From assembly GCA_016719945.1 (NCBI GenBank), contig JADJYE010000015.1:62001-126000 (forward strand): a DNA stretch of 64,000 bases, written 5' to 3'. The notes beneath the pieces are model-generated. The model was not told the DNA's origin, searched no databases, and saw only the letters and a list, made by a program, of their open reading frames with translations. Of this stretch, positions 1 through 9,009 are shown one piece after another (within the stretch, counting starts at the first letter, position 1; each line of letters starts with the position of its first letter). This stretch comes from Polyangiaceae bacterium (GTDB lineage Bacteria > Myxococcota_A > Polyangia > Polyangiales > Polyangiaceae). The position numbers and the translations under genes are program-made.

Positions 1-2
1 CG

Positions 3-1199
3 CCGAACACGGCGCTCGACCTCGGCGGGCCCTGGCTGTGGGGCTCGCTGCTGCCCGGGGCCGCCGCCGCGAAGCCGACCCTGGTGCAGGCGTGGACGAC
101 CGAGCTCGGGGTGATCGCGGTCGGCATGGCGGCGTTCGGGGTGGTGACCCTCGCGCTCCTGCGCGACACGCGCGTCTGGCTCATCGCGCCGCTGCTCGTG
201 TTCACGGCCGAGGTGCTGCTGCACTCGAGGGTGGGGGCCACCGAGGGCGCGCTCGGGCTGCGCAGCTTGTCTCTCGGCCTCACGGCCTGCGTCTCGACCG
301 TCGGCGTGCACGCGTTCTTCACGCGCCTGACGCGGCTTCGGGTCCCGCTCGCGCGAGCCGGCGCGGCGCTCGTCGTGGCCTTCACGGGCACGCTCGTCGC
401 GCTGACGGTCGAGCAGTCGAGCGAGGTGGCCGACCGTGACCGGGCGCGCGGCGCGGAGGAGCTGACGGACCTCGCCGTCGAGCGACTGCCCCCCCGCGCC
501 GCCGTGCTCATCTCGGCGCCGCACCTCACGTGGCGGCTGCTCGCCGCGTCGCTCGTCGAGGGACGTCGACCGGACGTGCTGTTGCTCACGAAGTCGATCC
601 TGCACCGCGGCGACGCCGCGTCGCGACTGATGGCGCGCGAGCCCAGCGCGGAGCCGCTGGTTCGCCTGTTCGCCATCGAGGGTCGGACCGATGAGTTCTC
701 GCTCAACGAGATCGCGGACGCCCGACCGCTCGTCGTCGAGCCGGACCTCTCTTGGAGCGATCCGGAGTACGCGCACCTCTCAATAGACGGCGCCTGGCTA
801 CGCTTTCAGCCGGAGCCGCTCGGCAAGAGCGACAAGCGCCTCGACCTGCCGCCCACGCTCGCGCGCCTCGCGCGGCTGTTCGAGGCCGTCGCGGAGCGGC
901 CGGGGGACGAGGACACGGCGGCGGCGGCTCGCGCCCTGATCACCGCGCACGCCAAGGGGCTGCTGCGCGCGAACGACGTGAAGGGCGCGGACGCGTACCT
1001 GGCCGCGGTCGACAAGCCAGGCACGTCGATCACCGCGTCGTCGGGCTCGCTCGAGGTCGCGTTCGCCGCGACGCTCTCGCACATGCCGGTCAACCGCGCG
1101 CAGAAGGAGCGAGAGAAGGAGAAGGCGAAGATCCGCGAGATCGATCGCCGCGCCGAGGAGAAGAAGGGCAAGAAGAAGGGCGCGGCGCGTCCGCGCTGA
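3..1199 (+). CDS. C-terminal part of a multi-pass membrane protein (partial)
   Basis: The reading frame is open to the left window edge, so this is the 3' part of a longer gene; a GTG at 84 is only an internal candidate. The visible part starts with several hydrophobic stretches (roughly the first 120 residues) and then becomes a soluble domain of about 240 residues that contains a PHLTWRLLAAS stretch and ends in a Lys/Arg/Glu-rich tail. The layout, membrane bundle followed by a soluble C-terminal domain, resembles DUF2723-type or glycosyltransferase-like membrane proteins, but I see no decisive motif. It converges on the kinase gene that ends at 1212, with only 12 bases between them. Confidence 0.6.
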   Translation, partial: PNTALDLGGPWLWGSLLPGAAAAKPTLVQAWTTELGVIAVGMAAFGVVTLALLRDTRVWLIAPLLVFTAEVLLHSRVGATEGALGLRSLSLGLTACVSTVGVHAFFTRLTRLRVPLARAGAALVVAFTGTLVALTVEQSSEVADRDRARGAEELTDLAVERLPPRAAVLISAPHLTWRLLAASLVEGRRPDVLLLTKSILHRGDAASRLMAREPSAEPLVRLFAIEGRTDEFSLNEIADARPLVVEPDLSWSDPEYAHLSIDGAWLRFQPEPLGKSDKRLDLPPTLARLARLFEAVAERPGDEDTAAAARALITAHAKGLLRANDVKGADAYLAAVDKPGTSITASSGSLEVAFAATLSHMPVNRAQKEREKEKAKIREIDRRAEEKKGKKKGAARPR

Positions 1200-1211
1200 G
1201 CGGACTTTCGC

Positions 1212-3011
1212 TCACCTCCCCTTCTTCAGCTTCTCACGCCCGACGGCGTTCGAGCCGAAGGTCGCCCAGCGGCCGTCGTACCCCTTCGTCCGGCGGGTGT
1301 AGACCGCGACACCTCCTCCCGCGCCCGGCATCCCGAGCGAGACGACGAGGGTCGAGCCCGACTTAAGCGCCGTTCCCTCGAGCGCCTGCCCCGAGAGCTC
1401 GTAGGCGACGCGGATCGTCTCCCCGTTCGGCGTGAGCGTGATCGAGCCGCCCACGGGGTTGTTCACCGGCTTGTAGGTGCCTTCGAAGCCCGGGGGGCCG
1501 ACGAGCTCCTGGTGCTCGATCCCCGAGGCGGCGGTGGTGACGACCCTGCCTTTCAGCGTCCCCCGGTCGAGCTCGTAGACCGCGACGCCGTACGGCTCGA
1601 CGCCCCACGCGACGCCGAGCACCGCTCGCGTCGTAAGCCCCATGCCCTCGGTCCCGTTCGACCAGCCGACCCGGTACACCTGCTGCACGCGCGGGTGGGG
1701 CTCGATGAGCAGGTGGCCCTTGTAGCTGCCCGGCGCGTTTGGGTAGGTGCCCTCGGTGATGTCGAGCTTGCCGGTGACGTCCTCCGGCAGGGACAGGGGA
1801 CGGTCCTCTTCCTCCTCCTCGTCCGCGTCGGGCTTCTTCTTCTTCTTGGGCGGAGAGAGCGCCTTGAACGCGTAGAAGCCGCCGACGCCGAGCCCGCCCA
1901 GGGCGAGCGCCCCCGCCGCGAGCCCGCCGAGGATCAACGCTCGGCGCCTCTCGTTCGGAGGCATCGCGACCGCCGGGATCGCGTCGTCACCCTTCTCGCC
2001 GTCCACGGGGTCGCGCGCGAAGGGGGCCTCGGCGGCGCTCAGCACGCGCGTCGTTCCCGCGCCCCCCGACTCGGCTCTCGACCCCGGGATGGCGTACGCG
2101 GCGAACGCGGACGTGGGGGCGGGAGCGCTAGCGAGGACCCGGTCGAGCGCTTCGAACGCGGCGGGCGCGGAAGGCCAACGCTCGCTCGGCTCACGCGCGA
2201 CGCAGCGAGCAAACCAGGGGTCGAAGCCGGGCGGCAACGCAGCCGCGACGCCGTGCTCGACGGCTCGGCGCGAAGCGGGGACCAGCGGTTCGAACAGGAC
2301 CTCGCGGATCAAGTCGTCGGGCAGCGGGCTGGGGCCGGTCGCCTTGCGCCAGTAGGCCTTGCCGGTCAGCGTTTCGAAGGCGAGGAGCCCGAGCGCCCAC
2401 ACATCGGCGAGCGCGGTGACGGGCTGCCCGCCGGTCTGCTCGGGCGCGAGGTTGCGCGGGAGCACGGCGCCCTCGGACAGCGCCTTCGACGCGCGCCCTT
2501 CTTCCAGCAGCTGGGCGACTCCGAAATCGAGGACCTTGATCTTGAGCTCACCTCCGACCGGCTGGAGGCGTGAGATGAAGACGTTGCGCGGCTCGAGGTC
2601 ACAGTGGACGACCGCGGCCCGGTGCGCCGCCGCCAGCGCGTGCGCGAGCTGGCCAAACAGCACGCGCGCCTCGTGGGGGGGGATGGCACCGCGGCGAACG
2701 AGCGCGGCGGCGAGGCTCTCCCCCTGCAGCTGCTCCATCGCCAGCCACGGGACGCCGAGCGCCTCATCCACGCCGGCCGCGACCACCTCGACCACGTGAT
2801 CGCTCGCGATCGTGGAGCCGACCTTCGCCGCACCTTCGAAGCGAGCGAGCAGGGCTCGATCCGTGATCGAGCCAACCGGGAGCAGCTTCAGCGCGCGGCG
2901 AGCGCCCGAGGAGATCTGCTCGGCGACGAACAAACGCCCATCGGCCCCCTCGGCGAGGGGCTCGGCGACGCGGAAGTCCCCGCCCACGACGGTGCCCGGT
3001 TGAACCGTCAC
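1212..3011 (-). CDS. Membrane-anchored Ser/Thr protein kinase with C-terminal extracytoplasmic domain
   Basis: Hanks-type kinase of 599 residues. The kinase domain spans about residues 10-290: a degenerate Gly-rich loop near 19-26, the ATP-anchoring Lys at 42, the catalytic loop HCDLEPRN at 136-143, DFG at 162-164 and an APEQ motif. The catalytic Asp138 and Asn143 are kept, but the Lys normally two residues after the Asp (HRDLKPxN) is Glu here. One transmembrane helix (about 358-384) is followed by a Lys run, an acidic run and a domain of about 190 residues with repeated G-V-A-V-Y type segments, probably periplasmic. It is divergent from the regulator gene at 3199. Activity is likely but not certain because of the Lys-to-Glu change. 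Confidence 0.88.
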   Translation of the reverse strand: MTVQPGTVVGGDFRVAEPLAEGADGRLFVAEQISSGARRALKLLPVGSITDRALLARFEGAAKVGSTIASDHVVEVVAAGVDEALGVPWLAMEQLQGESLAAALVRRGAIPPHEARVLFGQLAHALAAAHRAAVVHCDLEPRNVFISRLQPVGGELKIKVLDFGVAQLLEEGRASKALSEGAVLPRNLAPEQTGGQPVTALADVWALGLLAFETLTGKAYWRKATGPSPLPDDLIREVLFEPLVPASRRAVEHGVAAALPPGFDPWFARCVAREPSERWPSAPAAFEALDRVLASAPAPTSAFAAYAIPGSRAESGGAGTTRVLSAAEAPFARDPVDGEKGDDAIPAVAMPPNERRRALILGGLAAGALALGGLGVGGFYAFKALSPPKKKKKPDADEEEEEDRPLSLPEDVTGKLDITEGTYPNAPGSYKGHLLIEPHPRVQQVYRVGWSNGTEGMGLTTRAVLGVAWGVEPYGVAVYELDRGTLKGRVVTTAASGIEHQELVGPPGFEGTYKPVNNPVGGSITLTPNGETIRVAYELSGQALEGTALKSGSTLVVSLGMPGAGGGVAVYTRRTKGYDGRWATFGSNAVGREKLKKGR

Positions 3012-3198
3012 GCCTCGGATTCTACTCGGCTTTACCAGATGAGGTCGGGCCTACATGTAGGGCATGGCCCCTGCCCGAAGCTGACGCTCCGAGGCGCCGA
3101 CCGGCCGTTACATCCCTGACGATGGAGGGCGTCATCTCACGAAAACTCAATCATTTCCGAGTCCGAACGGCTGGCACGATTCTCGATAAAGGGGTCAC

Positions 3199-3783
3199 AT
3201 GCTGGACGCGGACTCGACCTCGGTTGCCACGCACGACCTCTTCGACTCGCCTCGCGAGGCTGAAACTTCCTCGTACCTGACCTCGATCGGCGCTAGCGAT
3301 CCCGTCGACGCGCCGCTCTCGGACCTCATGCTCGCGGCCCGGCGTGTCGTGGCGGCGGTCCGCGGCGGTCGTGGGCTGAGCCCGCGCGCCCGCGCCGAGC
3401 TCGATCAGGCGCGCCACCTGCTCGAGGCCCTGGGCGCGGCCATCGAGAGCTCGGACCTCGCCATCGACGCGCTCATGGTGGCCGAGGACGGCACCTGGTT
3501 CCAGACCCCGACGGGCCGCGTCGACGTGTCTCGGCGCGGCGCCGTGAAGCGCATCCTCGTGGGGCTGTGCCGCGCGCGCCGCGAGGCGACCGGCAAGACG
3601 CTCGGCGTGGACGAGCTGTTCGAGATCGGCTGGCCCGGCGAGCGCATCCCGTACGAGTCGCAGGTGCGCCGCGTGTACACGGCGATCTGGACGCTGCGCA
3701 CGCTCGGCCTGGACGGCCTGCTGCTCACGCGCGACGAAGGCTACCTGCTCGATCCGAAGCGCGTCGTACGCCTCGTCCCCTGA
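3199..3783 (+). CDS. Putative winged-helix regulatory protein
   Basis: Protein of 194 residues. An AAAGGGG ribosome-binding site lies 5 bases before the ATG. The N-terminal half is helical and unassigned. The C-terminal part (about 95-190) looks like an OmpR/SARP-type winged helix: a W-F-x-T-P-x-G-x-x-V-D-V-S opening, a helix carrying R-R-V-Y-T-A-I-W-T-L-R-x-L-G-L and a closing hairpin Y-L-L-D-P. There is no receiver domain, so it would be a stand-alone DNA-binding protein. It faces the kinase gene across 187 bases, which makes a functional link plausible but unproven. Confidence 0.6.
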   Translation: MLDADSTSVATHDLFDSPREAETSSYLTSIGASDPVDAPLSDLMLAARRVVAAVRGGRGLSPRARAELDQARHLLEALGAAIESSDLAIDALMVAEDGTWFQTPTGRVDVSRRGAVKRILVGLCRARREATGKTLGVDELFEIGWPGERIPYESQVRRVYTAIWTLRTLGLDGLLLTRDEGYLLDPKRVVRLVP

Positions 3784-3848
3784 CGTCACCTTACGACACC
3801 CGCGCGTCGCCGGGCGCCGCGCGCAGGCAGGCCTATACTGGCCGCATC

Positions 3849-5270
3849 GTGCTCGCTCGTCCTTCCCTCGCCGCTGGGATCGCTCTCTGCCTCGTTGCCT
3901 GCGGGGACGACGCCGCCCCGCCCGTCGATCGCTCGCAGCCGGCCGATTTCCTGGCTGAGCTCGAGCTGGCTGCGATCGATGACGCAGACCCGGATCCGCG
4001 GGTGCTCGAGGTGACCCTCCGCGCGAGCATCACGGAGCTCGAGGTCGTCGCTGGCCTCACGACGCCCGCGTGGACCTACGCCGGCGCGCTCCCGGGTCCG
4101 CTCCTCAGAGTCACCGCGGGCGACCGCGTCGTCGTGCACTTCGAGAACGATCTGCCCGAGCCGACGACGGTCCACTGGCACGGCATCCGGCTGCCCGCGG
4201 CGATGGACGGCTCACCTCACTCGCAGGAACCTGTCGAGCCGGGCGGCACGTTCACCTACGACTTCGTCGCGCCAGACCCGGGCTTGTACTGGTACCACCC
4301 GCACATCCACGACGCCGCGCAGATCGGCTTCGGCCTGTACGGCGCGCTGCTGGTCGATCCAGTCGAGCCGGCGCCCGCCGATCTCGGCGACGAGGTGGTG
4401 ATGGTGCTCAGCGATATCTCCATCGACGACGAGGGCGCGCTCTCCTCACCCGATCAGGGAGGCGACATCGCGACCCTGTTCGGGCGCGAGGGCGAGGACG
4501 TGCTCGTGAACGGCAGGGTGCTGCCGACGATGCGCGCGCGCAACGGCAAGCGCCAGCGCTGGCGCGTGGTGAACGCCGCGAAGAGCCGCTACTTCCTGCT
4601 CGGGCTGACGGGCCACACCTTCACGCGAATCGGCGGACAGATGGGCCTGTTAGAGGCCGCCGAGGAGGTCGACGAGGTGCTGCTCGCGCCGGGCGAGCGA
4701 GCCGATCTGCTGGTGACCCCGAAGGGCGACGAGGGCGCGATCGAGCAGCTGATGTGGTTGCCGTTCGATCGCGGCTACGGCTCGACCGAGTTCCGGCCGC
4801 CCAAGGCCATCCTCGAGGTCGAGCTCGTCGGCGCGCCGCTCGACGACGTCCCCGTCCCCGCGCTCCCCGCGACGCCGTTCGAGCCCCTCGACCCGGCCGG
4901 AGCGGAGCAGGTCGAGGTCCGCCTCACGTCCGCGCAAGACGAGGAGGGCAAGCTCATCCTCGGCATCAACGGCGTCCCCTACGACGGCACCACCTCGCTC
5001 CCTGCCACGGTCGGCCAGACCCAGCTGTGGACGGTGGTGAACGAGATGGAGTGGGACCACCCGTTCCACCTCCACGGCTTCTTCTTTCACGAGGTGAACG
5101 AGGAGGGCGCGCCGCGACGCGAGTGGGTCGACACCGTCAACGTCCCGCGCGAGAGCTCGACCAGCTTCCTCGTGCGCTACGACAACCGCCCCGGCATGTG
5201 GATGTTCCACTGCCACATCCTCGACCACGCCGACGCCGGCATGATGGGCATGGTCGAGCTGCTCCCCTGA
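3849..5270 (+). CDS. Multicopper oxidase, lipoprotein
   Basis: A 473-residue multicopper oxidase of the CueO/CotA/laccase group. The GTG start gives a lipoprotein signal peptide with lipobox LVAC; upstream codons in the same frame do not look like a secreted protein's start. All four copper motifs are present: HWHG (109-112), YWYHPHIH (about 147-154), HPFHLHG (404-410) and HCHILDHADAGMM (from 455), which supplies type 1, 2 and 3 copper ligands including the Met. It should oxidise metal ions or phenolics at the outer face of a membrane. It is followed 104 bases later by a second lipoprotein gene on the same strand. Confidence 0.9.
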   Translation: MLARPSLAAGIALCLVACGDDAAPPVDRSQPADFLAELELAAIDDADPDPRVLEVTLRASITELEVVAGLTTPAWTYAGALPGPLLRVTAGDRVVVHFENDLPEPTTVHWHGIRLPAAMDGSPHSQEPVEPGGTFTYDFVAPDPGLYWYHPHIHDAAQIGFGLYGALLVDPVEPAPADLGDEVVMVLSDISIDDEGALSSPDQGGDIATLFGREGEDVLVNGRVLPTMRARNGKRQRWRVVNAAKSRYFLLGLTGHTFTRIGGQMGLLEAAEEVDEVLLAPGERADLLVTPKGDEGAIEQLMWLPFDRGYGSTEFRPPKAILEVELVGAPLDDVPVPALPATPFEPLDPAGAEQVEVRLTSAQDEEGKLILGINGVPYDGTTSLPATVGQTQLWTVVNEMEWDHPFHLHGFFFHEVNEEGAPRREWVDTVNVPRESSTSFLVRYDNRPGMWMFHCHILDHADAGMMGMVELLP

Positions 5271-5374
5271 CGCGACGTTGAGGATCTTTGAGGGGAGGCG
5301 CCGATGTGCGCGCTCCTGCGACGCGTGACGAGGGACGAGCGCTGGGCCGCGAGGCTGTTAACCTTCGGCCTTAC

Positions 5375-6838
5375 ATGAAGCACCGCGTCCTGCCCTTCCT
5401 CTACGCCGCCCTCCTTGCCCTCCCCCTCGTCGCCTGCTCGGACGACTCGACCGCGCCCGACGACGACGGCCCCCCGGCCCCCCAATACGTCGGGGCCAAA
5501 GGCGTCACGATCCGCGAGGTCTCGATCTACCAGAGCCTCAAGCGCCAGCTGATGGTCGACGGCGCGCCGGTGGAGGGGGGCGTGCCGCTGGTCCAAGGGC
5601 GCGACGCCGTCATCCGCGTCTTCTACGACACGAACGCGGACTACGCGGGTGGTGAGGTCACGGCGCGCCTGGAGATCGCGGGCGCCGATCCGATCGAGAT
5701 CGTCGGCACGCTGGACGCCTCGTCGTCGGAGGATCAGATCAACAGCACGATCAATTTCTCCGTTCCCGGCGCGGCGATCGGCGCCTCGCTCGAGTACTCG
5801 ATCTCGATCTTGGAGGAAGGACAGACCGCCGACGACAACGCGGCCGCGCACTACCCAGCGAGCGGCACCGAGGCCGTCGCCGTGGATGGCCCCGCCAACA
5901 CCTTCCGCGTGATCCTCGCGCCCTTCCGCTATGACGCCGACGGCTCGGGGCGCGAGCCAGACATGTCCGAGGCCACGGTCGAGAGCTACCGCCAGCGACT
6001 GAAGCAGCTCTACCCGGTGTCCAACGTCGAGGTCACGGTGCGCGAGGTCACGCCGTGGAACCAGGAGCTCGACGCGTTCGGAAACGGCTGGCAGGAGCTC
6101 GGCTACGAGCTGTACGGCATGCGCGCGCAGGACAACGCGCCGGACGACGTCTACTACTACGCGATCTTCAACCCCAGCGCGTCGTTCAACCAATACTGCT
6201 CGCAGGGCTGTCTGCTGGGCGTCACCTTGCTCAACGCCGATCCTCCCGACGTGGGGCAGGTCGACCTGCGCTTCGCGATGGGCGTCGGGTACCCCGAGTA
6301 CGCCGCGGACACGATGGCCCACGAGCTCGGCCACGCGCACGGCCGCGAGCACGCCGACTGCGGCGGACCGGACCAGCCCGATCCTCAGTTCCCGCACCCG
6401 GGCGGGCAGATCGGCGTGTGGGGGCTCGACACGGTGTCGCTGGAGCTGAAGCCGCCGACCCTCATCACCGACATCATGGGGTACTGCGATAACCAGTGGG
6501 TCAGCGACTACACCTACTCGGCGTTCCTCAACCGCGGGAAGAACGTCAACCTGCCTCGCTGGCACGGCCCGAAGCAGCGCGTCGCGCTCGTGGGCCTCGA
6601 CGGCAAGGGCGTGGCGACGTTCGGCGGGTTCCGCGACGCGGCGATGGGCCTCCAGGGCAAGCGCGTCCAGTCTCGCGTGACCCACCACGACGGCCGCGTC
6701 GCGCCGACCGACGGTGTGTTCTACGCCTGGGATCACCTGCCCGGCGGCATGGTGCTGGTTCCGGTCTCCGACGAGAGCGTCGACACCCTCGAGCTCGAGC
6801 TCGAGGGCGTCCGCCATGTGCTGCACACCGGGCCCTGA
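5375..6838 (+). CDS. Metzincin-type zinc metalloprotease, lipoprotein
   Basis: Protein of 487 residues. I chose the ATG at 5375 because it gives a lipoprotein signal peptide (lipobox LVAC); the longer frame upstream has no signal. HELGHAHGREH begins at residue 316 and fits the extended zinc motif HExxHxxGxxH. It is followed about 50 residues later by DIMGYC, the likely Met-turn, so this is a metzincin. The N-terminal 150 residues look like a beta-sandwich with several S-x-E and Y-S-I strands. The substrate is unknown; it is probably a surface or periplasmic protease. It is convergent with the selenoprotein candidate ending at 6851. Confidence 0.82.
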   Translation: MKHRVLPFLYAALLALPLVACSDDSTAPDDDGPPAPQYVGAKGVTIREVSIYQSLKRQLMVDGAPVEGGVPLVQGRDAVIRVFYDTNADYAGGEVTARLEIAGADPIEIVGTLDASSSEDQINSTINFSVPGAAIGASLEYSISILEEGQTADDNAAAHYPASGTEAVAVDGPANTFRVILAPFRYDADGSGREPDMSEATVESYRQRLKQLYPVSNVEVTVREVTPWNQELDAFGNGWQELGYELYGMRAQDNAPDDVYYYAIFNPSASFNQYCSQGCLLGVTLLNADPPDVGQVDLRFAMGVGYPEYAADTMAHELGHAHGREHADCGGPDQPDPQFPHPGGQIGVWGLDTVSLELKPPTLITDIMGYCDNQWVSDYTYSAFLNRGKNVNLPRWHGPKQRVALVGLDGKGVATFGGFRDAAMGLQGKRVQSRVTHHDGRVAPTDGVFYAWDHLPGGMVLVPVSDESVDTLELELEGVRHVLHTGP

Positions 6839-6850
6839 GCGCTCGGCCCG

Positions 6851-7288
6851 TCAGCCCGCCGCGAGCCCGCGCTTCTTCAGCACGGACTCGCGGTTCTTTT
6901 CGAAGTACTCGCCGCAGGGCGGGCAGCAGAAGTACACGAGCGCCTCGCCGATCTGGACGACCGGGCTCCCCGCGGACACGGGGAAGGTCGAGCCGCTGAC
7001 GAAGCAATACGCGTAGTCGCCGATCGAGGCGCCAGGCTGGGTCTTGACCGCCGTACCGGCGGGTGGCTTGGAGCCTCAGCCTGTACAGCCGCCGTAGCCT
7101 GGGTCGACGTGCTGGTGAGGCTCGAGCAGCGCGGACGGGGCTGTGGCCGGCGCGCTCGAAGCGAGCGGGGAAGCCGTCGCGGAGGCCGAGCCAGACGTCG
7201 CGGCGAGCTGGCCGCGCGAGTCGCCGCAGCCGATCGCGAGCGCGACCCCCGCGGGGCCCAACTGAAAGAGAAACGTGCGTCGGTCCAT
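6851..7288 (-). CDS. Candidate selenoprotein: lipoprotein with C-x-x-U motif and YHS/TRASH-like domain
   Basis: A conventional reading gives a 70-residue stub ending at the TGA at 7076-7078. The same frame continues for another 74 codons to a second TGA at 6851-6853. Reading the first TGA as selenocysteine gives 145 residues: an RR-containing signal peptide with lipobox AIGC (Cys21), a short Ala/Ser linker, CTGU (Cys68 to Sec71), then a domain with Cys95 and FCCPPCGEYF (Cys121, Cys122, Cys125) that resembles YHS/TRASH metal-binding domains. A SECIS-like hairpin follows the TGA. The gene starts 3 bases after the aldehyde dehydrogenase stop, with a GAAGGG ribosome-binding site inside that gene, so they are likely cotranscribed. 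The alternative is a nonsense mutation. Confidence 0.72.
7048..7062 (-). promoter_or_regulatory. Putative bacterial SECIS hairpin for the CxxU lipoprotein
   Basis: On the minus strand, CCGCC (7062-7058) pairs perfectly with GGCGG (7052-7048) around the loop GGTAC (7057-7053). The loop begins 18 bases after the TGA and has G in its first two positions. A short stem, a small loop with an early G and a distance of 16-37 bases from UGA match the bacterial SECIS consensus as I recall it. SelB binding is inferred. Confidence 0.65.
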
Positions 7289-7291
7289 GGT

Positions 7292-8920
7292 TCAGCCCTT
7301 CGTACGGAACGCGGCCCACGCCGTCTTCGCGAGCCCGGCGAGCGCGCCCGCCGTCTTCGTGGCGCCGCGTCCATAGATACCGCGGATGGTCTCACGCGCC
7401 ATGGCGTAGTCGAGCGGACCGATCGGGTAGAGCTTGGCGGGCGCGCTGAAGGGGAGCTTGTCGATCAACACCGCCTTGGCGTTGCAGCACGCGCGCAGCC
7501 CCTCGCGGCCGTTGAGCCGACCGAACCCGGAGGCGCGCACGCCGCCGAACGGCAGGTCCATGTTCATGTACGTGAACCCGAAGTCGTTGTGGCAGGTGCC
7601 GCCCGCGACGAGCTCCTCGGCGTAGCGCCGCGCGCGCGCCTGGCTCTTCGTCATCACCGTGGAGGAGAGCCCGAACTCGGTCGAGTTCGCGATGCGGATG
7701 GCCTCGTCGTCGTCCTTCGCGCGCAAGATCACCATCACCGGGCCGAACGTCTCCTCGTGGAGGATCGCCGCGTTCTCGGGCACGTCGACCAGCACGGTGG
7801 GCGCGTAGTAGTTGCCGACCTCGCTGAGCACGCGGTGGCCGCCGACGAGCGCCTTCGCGCCCTTCTCGACGGCGTCGTTCACCAGCCGCTCGACGATCTC
7901 GAGCTGCCCCGCGGAGACCATGGCCCCGACGTCGACGACCGCGTCCCCCAGCGGCGGGCCCTGACGCAGGGCGCGGGTGAGCTCCACGACCCGCGACACG
8001 AACGCGTCGTACACCGCGTCGAACACGATGAAGCGCTCGGCCGCGAGGCAGTTCTGCCCGGCCGCGATGAACACGCCGGTCATGGCGGTCTGCGCGGCCT
8101 GCTCGACGTCGGCGTCGTCGCACACGATGAAGGGGTCCTTGCCGCCGAGCTCGAGGATCACCGGCGTGAGTGACTTCGCGCTCTCCGCGATGATCTTCTT
8201 CCCGTTCGGCACCGAGCCCGTGAAGACGATCTTGTCGACGCCGCCGGAGACGAGCGCCGCGCCGGTCTCCGCGTAGCCGTTGATGACCTGCACGAGGTCG
8301 CGCGAGAAGCCGGCCTTGTCGAGCGCCTCGTCGAAGATCTGCTGGAACCTCTGCGTCGACCAGGCGACCTGCTCGCTCGCCTTGACGATGACCGCGTTGC
8401 CCGCGAACAGGGCCGGGATCGTGGGCCCGAGGATGTTCTGCAGCGGGTAGTTGAAGGGCGCGATCACGCCGATCACGCCGAGCGGGAGGTAGTGGATCTC
8501 CGCGCGTTTGTGGGGGAAGACCCCCGACGGGACCTGCTCCGGCAGCAGGTGCTGCTCGCCGTGCTCGCGGGTGTGGCGCAGCTTCTCGGAGACCGTCCAG
8601 ATCTCTCCCAGCATCGCGTTTTCGCGAGTCTTGCCCGAGTCTTTGCAGATGATCTCGACGAGCTCGTCGGCGTGCTCGAGCACGTGATCGAGGATCGAAC
8701 CGAGCACCTCGCGGCGCGTGTCGAAGCTCGTCTGCGCCCAGGCGACCTGCGCGCGGCGGGCGCGCGCGATGCGCTCCTTCACCTCGGCCGGCGGGCAGAC
8801 CGGGACCTCTCCGAGAGACCGGCGCGTCGCCGGCTCGAAGCACGGGATCGTCGTGCGTGCCCCCGGCTTGGGGTCGTTCCGCTGGGGCTGGGGGGAGGTC
8901 TCGACGGTCGCGGTCGTCAT
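7292..8920 (-). CDS. Aldehyde dehydrogenase family protein
   Basis: NAD(P)-dependent aldehyde dehydrogenase of 542 residues. I chose the ATG at 8920 over the longer frame because the upstream 33 codons are not conserved-looking. The general-base Glu is in VILELGGKDP (around residue 258) and the catalytic Cys in AGQNCLAAERF (around residue 290). A basic C-terminal extension of about 50 residues with G-R-G-A-T-K-T carries a weakly hydrophobic helix, so membrane association is possible. It oxidises an unidentified aldehyde to the acid. It is probably cotranscribed with the CxxU lipoprotein gene that follows after 3 bases, and is divergent from the thioredoxin lipoprotein gene at 9010. Confidence 0.92.
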   Translation of the reverse strand: MTTATVETSPQPQRNDPKPGARTTIPCFEPATRRSLGEVPVCPPAEVKERIARARRAQVAWAQTSFDTRREVLGSILDHVLEHADELVEIICKDSGKTRENAMLGEIWTVSEKLRHTREHGEQHLLPEQVPSGVFPHKRAEIHYLPLGVIGVIAPFNYPLQNILGPTIPALFAGNAVIVKASEQVAWSTQRFQQIFDEALDKAGFSRDLVQVINGYAETGAALVSGGVDKIVFTGSVPNGKKIIAESAKSLTPVILELGGKDPFIVCDDADVEQAAQTAMTGVFIAAGQNCLAAERFIVFDAVYDAFVSRVVELTRALRQGPPLGDAVVDVGAMVSAGQLEIVERLVNDAVEKGAKALVGGHRVLSEVGNYYAPTVLVDVPENAAILHEETFGPVMVILRAKDDDEAIRIANSTEFGLSSTVMTKSQARARRYAEELVAGGTCHNDFGFTYMNMDLPFGGVRASGFGRLNGREGLRACCNAKAVLIDKLPFSAPAKLYPIGPLDYAMARETIRGIYGRGATKTAGALAGLAKTAWAAFRTKG

Positions 8921-9009
8921 GGGCGGAGGGCTTAGCCTCGAGTCGGGGCCCGGGCAAGACTGGTGGGTTTTCGCGAGAACACTCGGTCCCGATGCGCTAA
9001 GAAGCCCGG

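Noticed and set aside
3172..3187. TGGCACG before the winged-helix regulator, as in a sigma-54 -24 element
   Set aside because: The -12 element reads GA rather than GC at the required spacing, so the match is incomplete.
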